From: Amaranthus tricolor
Taxonomy: Eukaryota; Streptophyta; Magnoliopsida; Caryophyllales; Amaranthaceae
Reading direction: 5' to 3'
Length of the DNA stretch: 64,000 nt
Assembly (NCBI RefSeq): GCF_026212465.1
Contig: NC_080056.1
Location: forward strand, 13,795,338 to 13,859,337
The translations under genes and the position numbers were made by a program. This document shows positions 25,301-35,705 of this stretch, one piece after another. Position 1 is the stretch's first letter; every line of letters begins with the position of its first letter. The notes beneath the pieces are model-generated. The model was not told the origin of the DNA and ran no database searches. It saw only the letters and a program-made list of their open reading frames with translations.

Positions 25301-28300
25301 GAGCAGCGTGCCAGCAAGGCATTGAAATTGAAATCAGATAAAACCCTAAACGGCTAAACTAAACATTTGTTTGTTTCCTGCTGCCGCCTCCTCCTCACTT
25401 CCTATTCTCCTTCCTCTTCTCGCCTACACTACACCTTCATCTTCTCTGCGAGACTGCGACCTACGGCCTCCTACACATTCTTCTCTTCTCCTTCATCTTC
25501 TCTGCGGCACCAAGGTAAGTCCGATTTTTCTGTTTTTTTTTATCGATTTTATTTTTTTAGATTTGGATTGTGTTCGATTTTTTTGTGTTTGATTTTGATG
25601 TTCATTGCTGATTGCTGGAACTGATTTTCTCTCTTTAATTCTTCATAATAATTTGGTTCTTGTTTGTGTTATTTAGGGTTCGATTTTTTCGAATTTGTTG
25701 GGGTTTCATTTTTACTAAACTGGTAATTTGCATCTTGTTTTTTTTTTCATTTTTCTGTTTCATTTTTATCGATTTTTTCGATTTTTTCGATTTTTCTGTT
25801 TGTGTTATATTTACTCCATTTTTCTTTATGTTTTGCAAGATTCATATTTTCTGTTTCATTTTCTGGGCTTGTATCTTCATCGATTTTTATTTTACTGTAA
25901 TATTTGTGTAATCTGTGTTAATACTGTGTTGATTTTGATTTTGTTTTACTAAACTGGTAATATTTTCTGTTTTGATTTTGATTTTACTCCATTTTTCTTT
26001 ATTTACTCTATTTTTTGATTTTCTGACCCAATTTTAATTTTGATGTGTAATTTACTGGTATATCAAAAATCCTAAATATCTAAAACCTAAAAACTGCGGC
26101 GCCTTCCTCAAATCCTCTCCACTCTCCAGTCTCCTGCTTGCTGCTTCTCTGTGCGACTTCGGAGTGCGCCTTCTCCTTCCTCTTCTCTGTGGCGGCACCA
26201 AGGTAAGAATTATTGATTTATTTCTTTGTTTCCCATTTTTCTGATTTTTTTTGATCGATTTTTTCTGATTTGGATTGTGTTCGATTTTTCTGATTTTTAA
26301 GATTTTTCAGTTCAATCTTCCTGATCTTCAATTCAAGCTTGTACTGTGTTCGATTTTCAACTCCATTAATGGATGAAAGTATGTTTACTGTGTTCCATTA
26401 ATGGATGAAGCTTGTAATGTTTTACAGTGTTAGCCATAAATTAGTTTTTATGTTGTAATTTTGTAATATTGTAATTTTTGGGTCAAATGGGTCAAATGGG
26501 TCAAATGACCTGAATTATATGGGTTCAATGACCTGAAAAAAAAAAGCAGGTTAAATGGGTCATTAGCAGGTTGACCCGACCTGCAACAGATCAGGTCGGG
26601 GTTTCAATTTTTGACCCATTTAATTAAATGGGTCAGGTTCAGGTCAAGGGTCTGTTGACCCATTTATATATGACCCGAACCTGAAAACGACCCAACCCGA
26701 CCTGTTTGACACCCCTATATGCAACCTTACTCCAGTTAGTGATAACACTAACAAAAAGGTTGTTTCTGATAAACTCTTGGTAGCAAACATTATGTGCAAC
26801 TTGACCTAAATAATAAGTGCATATGATTTAATGTCATTTTATATTAGTCTATTACAATCTGAAACCAAAGAATAATACTCCCTCCAATTCACTAGTAACG
26901 TTTCATTTGCTTTTTGAACACTATCCATCTCTTACTCTTAATTTGCATTTTATTATTAATCTATAAGTTAAAACATAATCAAGTAGATCTTGTTTAATTC
27001 GTCTTAATGTAAGGATTATTCATATTAACGTTTCACAATTTTTAATTATGCACAATTAGAGATATTAAGGACTGAATAAGTGCATTGGGTAGAGTGCATA
27101 AAGCAAATGGAACATTACTAGTAAATTAGAGGGAGTAAATTTTTGGCCCGTCGAAATAAGAGGCTTAAGTGTCTTAACATTCACACAAAATAACTTTTCT
27201 GAACATTCCTAGATGCAAAATAATTACTTATGAACATTGATTATATTTTTACAAAGATGATAAATAGAGGTAGTTGCCTAAACAGTAAAGGTTATCCCAA
27301 GATTGTGTAGTCACTCAACACAAACTCCTTATCCTAGATAATCGTATTCAAGCAAGACCAAAGGTAAAGAAAGGCAAAGAAGAATGTAGGATTAAATTGT
27401 GGAGGATAAATGAGGATAATGCTAAAGTTTTTAGCGAGAAAGTTGTTGAAGGAACTAATTGGGAGATGACTTTGGATGCAGAGGATATTTGGACAAAAAT
27501 AAATACTTGAATCACTCAAATAGCCTAGGAGGTTTTAGGATAACTAGGGTAGTTTCCTTGTAAAGAAGGATACAACGAGATGGAATAAGGAGGTCAAGGT
27601 TATTATCAAGCAAAAGGAAAAACGATATCTTTGCAGGGATGAGGAAAGCTTAGCAAAATATAAGAAAATCAAAAGCAAGACAAAAGTTGTAATGCACGAG
27701 GCAACATTAAAGGATTTTGAAGAACTGTTTGACAAACTAGATTCTAAATAAGGAGAAAAAGATATTTATAGATGGCAAAGAGAAAGCAAAGAAAAACTAA
27801 CGACAAAGGTTTAGTAAAGTATGTTAAGGATAAGATTAAAAATTTTCTAGTTCAGGACGAGAACATCAAGAATTGATAGAGGGAGTATTTTGATGAGTTA
27901 TTTAATGAAGAATAAGGAAATGACGTAGGAGACACAACAATTATTCTCTTTGATGAAATATGTAAAAAATACATAAAATTGAGGTGGAGAGTTTTTTGAA
28001 GAAAATAAAGCTAAAGAAAGCGGATGAGCTTAATGGTATACATATCGATGTATGGAGATGCATAGGGATGATTAGCGCATGGTGTCAAAACTAAAAAATA
28101 CATAAAATTGAGGTGGAGAATTTTTTGAAGAAAATAAAGCTAAAGAAAGCGGATGAGTTTAATGGTATACATATCGATGTATGGAGATGCATAGGGATGA
28201 TTAGCGCATGGTGTCAAAACTAAAAAATACATAAAATTGAGGTGGAGAGTTTTTTGAAGAAAATAAAGCTAAAGAAAGCGGATGAGCTTAATGGTATACA

Positions 28301-30132
28301 TATCGATGTATGGAGATGCATAGGGATGATTAGCGCATGGTGTCAAAACTCGGTCGAATGGACTTGGAACAGCCAAGCTAACACGATTTTTTAGTGAACC
28401 ATTCTAAAATCGCGTGCTTTGTTATAGGGGTTAAAAAAGGCACACCACAAAGCTTACCTGCAGGATTGGTCGTTCAGAATTGAACTTTATGGCTTGTTGT
28501 GGCGAGATTGCCTTTTTTAGGGCGAGTTTCAAGAATTCTTTCGAGTTTGAATTCAATTAATGGGAAAAAAAAAGGAATAAAATATTACTTCCCTTGATTA
28601 TTGGGATTCAAGTGTTAGAGTACTTGATATAAAGTACTACACCTACCTTTTTGACATGAGCACATGATTATTTTATATACAATTGCAGTTTTTTTTATTT
28701 TTTGTTCTTTCTTTCTTAAGCTATTAGTATTATGAGTATTATTGAAAACATATGTAAAAATATGGTAACGATCATGCTTGCAATAACGACACGGTGATGA
28801 AAGTGAGGTATTTTTCATATAACCAAATATCGGTCAAATCCATGAGATATTCGTTGATATCGATAAATTATATAACCTTTATAATGCGGTCGATAAAATA
28901 CTACGCAGCCTTGTTTGTGCACTTTGATGTCAGGTGGTGAGCACCGTATGTCATATACTAAGCTATATAAAACCTATATCTGTAATTGTGTACTACAATC
29001 CACCACACAATCTCATTAAATTTAACCACTATTTCGAAAACTTTATTGTAATTTTATTTTCTAAATTGTGAGAGTTATACTACTTTGCACCTTACCATGA
29101 AAATTTGGGGTAATTTGTAATACTCATAATATAGTGGAGATTATATTGTTTGTCCTCTTTATTATTATTCTTGCATCAATCCTCTTTTATGAATTTCTCA
29201 TTTTACCTATGTTTCTGCATACCGCTCGACTCGTAACAAGCAATTAAGCAAGTCTGAATTCACAACAGTTATCTTCATAACCCACACAATGAACTTGGAT
29301 TTCTCTTAAAATCATTATTTAGAAAGTTCACAATCCAGTCCACAAACAACCCATCTCCAAAGAAATAACAGCTCCATCCATCAATCAACAAAATCAACAA
29401 TAAAGCCACATATAGTCTTAAACAACATCATACAACAAAATCAACAATAGAACCACATAAATTCCAGAACTTTTAACAACAAAATAAACAATAAAACCAC
29501 AGAAATTCCAGAACTATAAACAAAAAAATCAACAATAAAACACATAAAATTCAAAACTTCAAACAACAAAATCAACAATAAAATCACATCAAGTTCAAAA
29601 CTTTAAACCATTGGAGTTCAAATTAACAACAAAATCAACAACAAAACCAAATAAAGTTCAAAATTTTCGCCACAAATCATTGAAAATTTTACCTCTTTGA
29701 AATAAAGGGGATATCAAAGTGAGTAGAAACAGCCATAAGACCAGTCCCAGTGAGGTCACACATACTAAAAACTTGTCCAACAAAAGCAGGCCCACCGTTT
29801 CCACCTATGCCACCATTTCCAAAAGACCTTGACCCTCCAATTCGGACCATTGAAGGGAAACCCGACCCGGGTTCAGGTTGTCCAGGACGGTGAATGGAAC
29901 TAGTGGAAGGGTACGAGTCATTCTGAGTTGACTCAGTGAAAGGGAGAGGAAGTGGGAGAAAAACTTTAGATGAACCAGAAGAGTTGGTAATTGTAGGAAT
30001 TATGGGTATTAAAGAAGAGGATGACTTGGGTTTATGGTGAATGAAAAAACAGAAATTAGAGATTGTTGATTGGATGAAATTGGAGATGAGATTGTTGAAG
30101 GTATGGTTATGGGGTTCAGTTGTTGACGCCAT
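16392..30132 (-). CDS. Tic22-like family protein
   Basis: Nine exons, minus strand: 30132-29693, 22140-22049, 21719-21640, 21391-21350, 21246-21122, 19768-19588, 19128-18950, 17057-16830 and 16701-16392. All introns are GT-AG, phases match, and the sum is 1677 nt (558 aa). Exon 1 gives a Ser/Thr-rich N-terminus, a Gly-rich linker and AFVGQVFSMCDLTGTGLMAV. Exon 2 gives APEWMKKMF and GPVFRFFVDLGDA, exon 5 GGGRINGVPVFSAQNLDIA, exon 6 KWYTPYFFDKKVLDNILEES. These are the Tic22 fold elements of the plant subgroup that includes Arabidopsis At5g62650. The C-terminal exon has LPRITMVGIATTEPGQMNKA and an acidic helical stretch. Classical Tic22 works in the chloroplast intermembrane space during import; this longer subgroup is less well studied. 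The start is the first ATG of the long open exon and a pyrimidine-rich leader precedes it. Exon calls rest on my reading, not on transcript data. Confidence 0.9.
17058..18949 (-). other. Intron 7 of the Tic22-like gene
   Basis: A 1.9-kb intron. I see no nested gene and no transposon with clear ends. Confidence 0.7.
19769..21121 (-). other. Intron 5 of the Tic22-like gene with repeat traces
   Basis: Positions 20205-20345 resemble one end of the MITE family found complete at 48066-48426 (GTGTTTGG plus repeated TTGGCTTTTGGC-type words). Positions 20430-20540 contain GGAGGTTCAAACCC, close to a tRNA-type B-box, and could be a SINE relic. Neither has confirmed ends. Confidence 0.35.
22340..22675 (+). 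mobile_element. Solo LTR, 336 bp
   Basis: It starts TGTTATGAGC and ends TTAATCA, with a perfect 5-bp duplication GTTCA at 22335-22339 and 22676-22680. Inside are a TATA-like ATTATAAATAGAGG box followed by T-rich transcribed-type sequence, as in an LTR read on the plus strand. No internal coding region remains. Confidence 0.8.
24652..24863. mobile_element. Small MITE with TTGGTATA ends
   Basis: The ends are inverted (GGGGTCGCTTGGTATA on the left, TATACCAAACAACC on the right). ATTAA flanks both sides (24647-24651 and 24864-24868). The superfamily is unclear; PIF/Harbinger-type MITEs often look like this. Confidence 0.6.
24994..26717. mobile_element. Non-autonomous hAT element carrying a duplicated gene leader
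   Basis: The left end is TAGGGCTGGCAAAAG and the right end TTTGACACCCCTA. A perfect 8-bp duplication, TATGCAAC, lies at 24986-24993 and 26718-26725. The subterminal parts repeat GACCCATTTAATTAAATGGG-type palindromes. The interior (about 25280-26480) is not transposase. It holds two copies of a pyrimidine-rich leader ending GGCACCAAG|GTAAG (near 25507-25519 and 26191-26206), each followed by a T-rich intron-like sequence. The first leader is preceded by a telo-box-like AAACCCTAAA at about 25341. It looks like a captured promoter, 5' UTR exon and first intron. Confidence 0.9.
26878..27135. mobile_element. Stowaway MITE
   Basis: The left end CTCCCTCCAATTCACTAGTA is mirrored by the right end TTACTAGTAAATTAGAGGGAG, and TA flanks both sides. 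The inverted repeat extends about 37 bp. It is a typical 258-bp Tc1/mariner MITE. Confidence 0.9.
27330..28440 (+). pseudogene. RTE-type LINE ORF2 relic
   Basis: Plus-strand reading gives broken segments in the order of RTE-clade LINE proteins. First comes the endonuclease/RT linker with TRWNKEVKVIIKQK and an RYLCRDEE region. Then follow KDIYRWQRESKEK, KDKIKNFLVQDENI and, near 28010, KLKKADELNGIHIDVWRCIG, close to the RT motif usually written KAxGPDGIPxEVWK. Stops and frame changes are frequent. The call rests on motif order as I know it. Confidence 0.65.
27963..28349 (+). repeat. 129-bp tandem triplication inside the LINE relic
   Basis: Three consecutive 129-bp copies start at 27963, 28092 and 28221. 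Copy 2 differs at only about two positions (AGAATT for AGAGTT, GAGTTT for GAGCTT). The unit equals 43 codons and includes the conserved HIDVWRCIG segment. Confidence 0.95.
29385..29670. repeat. Degenerate A/C-rich tandem repeat next to exon 1
   Basis: The block CAACAAAATCAACAATAAAAC recurs about six times at irregular 43-63-bp spacing, separated by CACATAAA and TTCCAGAACTT variants. On the transcribed strand it forms a T/G-rich tract just after the first donor site of the Tic22-like gene. Confidence 0.75.
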
Positions 30133-30180
30133 GGAAACAAAGGAAGGTATAAAAACCGTAGGTTTTTGTTATCATTTATA

Positions 30181-30208
30181 TGGAAGGTGAAGGTGAAGGT
30201 GAAGGTGT
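30181..30208. repeat. GAAGGT hexanucleotide repeat in the leader of the Tic22-like gene
   Basis: Four tandem GAAGGT units lie about 50-75 bases upstream of the ATG. On the gene strand this is a CACCTT pyrimidine-rich patch, common in plant 5' leaders. Confidence 0.8.
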
Positions 30209-30608
30209 GGATGGAATTTGGAAGATGCTCATGCATAAAAAGGTAGAGCCTAGAATCTTACAGCAGATTGAGACTTCAGAATTCCTTCACTCATTTATTT
30301 TCTGTATACACGAGCCTTATTTGAAAAATTTTAAGGTTGCCTTTTGCAATAAATATTTTATTTAGATTTGAAAAATTATTTTTAAATTTTTATTTATACT
30401 ATTTTTTAATATTAATGGTAGATTTGATTTAAATTTAAATTTAAATTTTTTTATTTGTCAAATATTAAATTTATATTAAATTTATATTTTCAAATAAAAT
30501 CATCATTTTTAAATACAGCACAAGCTCAAATGAAAATTAATTTGAAAATTAATATCCTTCCTTTAATATAAAACATACTAGCTTATGGAGTAGTAACATT
30601 TGTTAATA

Positions 30609-31015
30609 AGAAATTTTGACAATAATAATCTCAACTTTGACACGTTCGTTGACCGCTGGTTATAGTCTCTACTTTCAATTATTTATAAATAATATTAACT
30701 TTGCTTTGTTTTTGCTCATGACATATCATATTCAATTTTAACCGGTTATTGTAGGTAACCCCAATTCAAAATCTTATTTTCTCTTTATTTAGAAAATTTA
30801 ATAATAATAAAATTTCAACTTTCATCCGTTCACTAGGAATAATCCCAACTTTATTATTCCTAAATAATGCCAACTTTTAAATTGAGGTTACATGCACTAA
30901 TTGATCAAATTTTGAAAGCATATGTCACGAGCAAAAGTAAAGTAAAGTTGACTAGAATTAATTTATTATTTTTAGCGAATGGGTGAAAATTGAAATTGGA
31001 TATATCAAATTTTCC
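30609..31015. mobile_element. MULE-like MITE, diverged
   Basis: The left end is AGAAATTTTGAC and the reverse complement of the right end is GGAAAATTTGAT. The flanking 9-mers TTGTTAATA (30600-30608) and TTATTAATA (31016-31024) differ at one position. The interior has AATAATCCCAACTTT-type words as in the element at 10131. Confidence 0.55.
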
Positions 31016-31024
31016 TTATTAATA

Positions 31025-32114
31025 GATATTGTCTTTAATGTTTCATGTGGTGTTTGAGTCGTATTAGTTTCAGGTCAAGGCGGTCTAATTAGGGATTAAT
31101 ATATTCCTCATGATTAACTTAGGTTGTTGCTTTGTCAAGTTCAATAGAGTGAATTTGGTAAACTCATCTAGGTGTAGTTTAAGTGGAATGCTTATCTAGC
31201 CAAGTCTAAGTTTGATTAGATTGAATTAGGGTTTGAGTTCACCTGGCCTAGTGTTGAACTAGATTTCACCTGATCAGTTCGGTATGTTTAATAAATTAAC
31301 TAAAATAAAAAAAAGAAAATATTAAACATGCATGCTACAAATATAAATTAACAGTAAAATTATAAAGGACAATTATTGAAACAATGTATTAAATATTTTG
31401 AGATATCTCCTTAAACACAACATTATTAGTTTTTACAACTTTTGTTATCTGAATTTGTAATTAATATCTTTAGCCCACTATTGTTGGTAACTCTTAATAT
31501 AGCAACATACAATTGACTTGAGTTGTTTGTGAGTGGACTATCCATCAGACTCGACTCATCCGACTTGAAAAATGAGCAGGTTTGGACGATATTATTTTTG
31601 AAAAATTAAAATAGTAATACATATGGGTAAACCCACTCACCCGCTTATTTTTTTAATATACACTTTTTAATTTTTTTCTATTTGAAAAAAATATGAGAAG
31701 ATATACACTTTTTAATTTTTTTCTATTTGAAAAAAATATGAGAAGATATAATATTCCAAGATCCTAGACTCTAAATCCATAGTCTGATTACTTTGAAAGT
31801 CCAACAGAGTGGACTTTTAGGGTTTTACTATTAAATTTAAAACACAAAAACTAAAATCCAAAAGGCACTAGACATTACTTAGTAATCATATATTTCCCAT
31901 TTTTGGTGTGTTGTATTTTTAACTTTTTTATCATGTCCATTGACGAACAGTTTTTGTCTGTCAAGAAAAAGGGTGGATAGTAGCAATAAAACTAGGCTCG
32001 CAATGGCGGGCTGTTAAAAATTTTAACTTACAGATAAATTTTATAAGCATACATAGTCCACTATCAGGCGTAAAATTAAGTGTTGGATCACCCTTGGAAC
32101 ACATTTCATCCCTT
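31025..32114. other. AT-rich intergenic DNA
   Basis: No gene seen. A 47-bp direct repeat (ATACACTTTTTAATTTTTTTC...ATGAGAAGAT) occurs twice at about 31658-31747. Confidence 0.5.
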
Positions 32115-32123
32115 AAATAGATA

Positions 32124-34482
32124 GAAAATTTGAAAAGAATAAGCAAATTAATATATAAAATTCAAAAAATAAACAACTTCTAAACTTAATTTCTAAAATA
32201 AGCACTTTTTTGCCCAGAACACAGATTCGGGATTGCTTCCTATTACTAATAGCGAACAAAGAAGCTTGGTCAAAAAATTCAAGGTCTTTGTTCGCTATTA
32301 GTAACATCGAACATAGATACTAACAGCGAACAAAGATTTTGACCATTTTTGACCAAACTTCTTTGTTCGCTGTTATTAACAACGAACAATTATGAGGCTA
32401 ATTAGGTGGACTTGCTTGTTCCAATTTTAATTGTTATTTTCTTGAGTCAAGTCAATTTTACAAGGCTAATTTTTAGGTTTTTAATTATTTAAAAGCTACG
32501 GTTATCAGCTTTTTATAATTGAATAAAATCAGTCTGAATTCCATAATTATTAACTTTCCCAAAAATAAAATAGTGAAGTTAACTTTTAGGTTTTTAATTA
32601 AAATAACATTAGGTCACTTTGTATGATTGAATAAAATCACCCTTAATCCCATGATTATCACCTTTTCAAATTTTTAGGACATAAAATAGAGAAGTTAATT
32701 TTAGGTTTTTAATTAAAATAACACTAGTATATGTACCCGTGTATTGTACGGATTTCTATTAGTTTGATGGTTAATGTTATGCAATTTATATTTAAAAATA
32801 TTATAAGTATTTATTTTCAAGTTTCAAAAAAATATATATTTTCAAGTTTTTTAAATTCACTTAACTTATAGAGAAATAAAATAAGAATGATAATATAATT
32901 GATGATTCATATATGAATATTGAATTAACATAATTAAACAATAAATATGTATATGCTTAATATCATATGCATTGCACTATATGTTATTTTGATAAATTAA
33001 TACAATATATGGCACTAAGTGAACACAATATGCATGTTACATTTATGCATTTTACTATATGTCTCTATTAACAATTCTTATTACATCTTAAAAATATATT
33101 AGTTAGTTACATGTTCATTAATATAAATTGCATCATGAATCGCTGGTATAAATAACTTGATTTGAATGTCCCGTTGTTAAAAATATTATTATAAACATGA
33201 CTCACAAAATTTAACTAACCTATTACATTAATTCATTTGGCCAGACTATTTAAATAGTGTTACTTATCATTTTTCAATTTTTATTGTATGACTTGTATTT
33301 TTTTCAAAAATTAAATGCTGAAATTTTAAATGTGAATGTTTTTTTCATTTATTTAACAAAAAATTTCTTTTTGTTATCTTTTAATATTTTCAAATTTTAA
33401 AAATACTATTATTTTAATAAAGTGTCTGAATCTCACATTTTTATTTACCTAATTTAGCATAGCATTTAAATATGTTTATAACTTATACACATTGTAAACT
33501 TATAATTATTTCCTAAATTAATTTTCCATGTAATCAATAAGAACCAATAAGATTATTCCATTTTTCAAACCTCTAATAGCCACACACTTGGAATTTCTAA
33601 CTCTTTTATTATTTTTCAATCTTTTTATTAAAGTATGTATAATTTGTATTTCTTTCGAAAATTAAATGTGAATACTTTTTTCATGTATTTAAAAATAGAA
33701 TTTTATTTTATTGTCTTTTAATATTTTTCAAATTTTAAAAATAATAATATTTTAATCAAGTGTTTGAATATCACATCACATTATTATTTACCTAATTTAA
33801 CATAACTTTTAAATATGCTAATAAATTATATCCATTGTAAACTTATAATTATTTAAATTATTATTATTTCCTAAATTAATTTATCATATGATCAATAAGA
33901 AATCAATAAAATTATTCCATTTGTCAAAGCTCTAATTGCATGACACTTGGAATTTTCCAATTCTTTTATAACATTGTATGATATGATTAAATCACTTTAT
34001 ATAATTGAATTAGGTCACTTTATATAATTGAATAAAATCAATCTTAATCTCATGATTATCAACTTTTTAAAATTTTTAGGAAATAAAATAGGAAAGTTAA
34101 TTTTAAACTTTTAATTAAAAGAACCGTAATTTTTTAATAATTAAAAGCCTAAAAATCAATCTTGTATAATTGACATAGCCCAAGAAAATAACAACTAAAA
34201 TTGGAACAAGCAATTCCGCCTAATTAGCCTCATAATTATTCGCTGTTAATAACAGCGGACAAAGAAGTTAGGTCAAAAATGGTCAAAATCTTTGTTCGCT
34301 GTTACTAACAGCAAACAAAGACCTTAACTTTTTTTGATCAAGCTTCTTTGTTCGCTGTAAGTAATAGCGAATAACCCCGAACATGTTGTCTAGGCAAAAA
34401 GTGCTTATTTTGAAAATTAAGTTCAAAAATTTCTTATTTTTTAAATTTTTTATATTAATTTGTTTATTCTTTTCAAATTTTC
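32124..34482. mobile_element. Long-TIR MULE without coding capacity
   Basis: The left end GAAAATTTGAAAAGAATAAG is mirrored by the right end, and the inverted similarity runs for at least 280 bp (32124-32420 against 34175-34482). The flanking 9-mers AAATAGATA (32115-32123) and GAATAGATA (34483-34491) differ at one base. Each arm holds several near-palindromic GTTCGCTGTTA/TAACAGCGAAC blocks separated by TTTTTGACC words. The 1.7-kb middle is very AT-rich and non-coding. It includes CCCGTGTATTGTACGG near 32736, a motif seen again as GTGCATTACACGGG near 47890. Confidence 0.8.
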
Positions 34483-35705
34483 GAATAGATACACCTCAAA
34501 TTAAATCAAGTCTAACGTTGATTTGGATCTTATGTCACATTTGGTCTGTCTCTTTGAAATTGTCATTTTTTAAAAATATGTCTCTTTTACCTTGTCATGT
34601 TTTTTAATGAAATGTCCCTATCACTTTTTTTGATTCTTAATTACACATTTTTTTTTCCAATGTAACATCATTCATACCATTTAAATATTGTTACCATTCA
34701 TTAATCTTTATGTCATCTTCCTTTGTTAGAATTACAAAGAGACCAATGAAGACTACCTTATTACCATTTTTGGAAGTATTCATTTGGGATATGGTTGATT
34801 TCGAGGAAAATTTAAAATAGATAAGATTAATTATAAAAAAAAGCACCAAATAAGAGCAAAATCAACTTATTTCCAAATATAAGCGCCTAATTCCCAAACC
34901 TGAGGTATGAGTCTGTTTGCACTTACTAATTGCGAACAGGGCAATTGACTTTTTTTTGACCAAATCACGTGTTCGCAGTTAGTAAGTGCGAACAGATATG
35001 TCTCTAAATACAGCAGCTTCTTTCTTCCTTCCCCATTTCAGTAAAATTTAAAAACCCTAAGGCCTAAAAGTCGCATGTCCCCTTTCAAAAACCACTCTTA
35101 GACTACATTCAATCCATCAATTCTTATATTCCTCTTTCAATTTAGCTCTTCCAATTTAGTATGGAATACTCTAATTTGCACAAAAGTAAACTTTTATGCG
35201 TTTTTTTGAGTTTTTAATTCGTTTTTAGGGTTTTAATGAAGTTTGTTTGTTTACTCAAATGTAGGTCACTAGTTCTAAAATCAACACTCTTCTAAGTCAT
35301 CCACAACTGATCAAGGTAATGTTTAATTGTTTAAATAGCTTTATTTTGTTTTTTTAAAGTATTGTTGTTGATGAACAATAGGAATTAGTTGAATTTTATG
35401 TACATTATATGTTATTAGAAATTTTGATGTTCTTATTAGAAATATTATTTATGAACTTATTGATTGATTTATTAGTTGAATTTTATGTACATAATATTTT
35501 ATTAGAAATTTTAATGTTGTTATTTTTTTATTGATTTAGTTACATTATATGTTAGAAATACTATATTTATTATTTATTATTATTTTAATACTATATATGA
35601 CTTTATTACTTTATATATCAAAAAGATTATAATCAAATGAATATAATATACTTGTATTGACATGAAGTTGATGATGATGTTGATTTTGTTTGTATTCATG
35701 TAGAA

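Larger units (their letters stand above)
22141..29692 (-). other. Intron 1 of the Tic22-like gene (7.55 kb, transposon-filled)
   Basis: The donor is AG|GTAAAA at 29693/29692 and the acceptor TATAG| at 22141. Splicing across it joins the codon AG|A and gives ISKRAPEWMKK, the expected family sequence, so the two distant exon groups belong to one gene. It contains a solo LTR, a MITE, a hAT, a Stowaway, a LINE relic and simple repeats, described separately. The stretches 22681-24646 and 28450-29380 hold nothing else I can name, apart from an LTR-like TATA region near 28963. Confidence 0.85.

Noticed and set aside
25367..25952. Several short plus-strand frames rich in Phe, Ser and Leu
   Set aside because: They are translations of a pyrimidine-rich leader and T-rich intron captured in the hAT element, with no domain.
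29385..29670. CRISPR-like spaced repeat
   Set aside because: Spacing is irregular, units are low-complexity, and the context is a plant intron.
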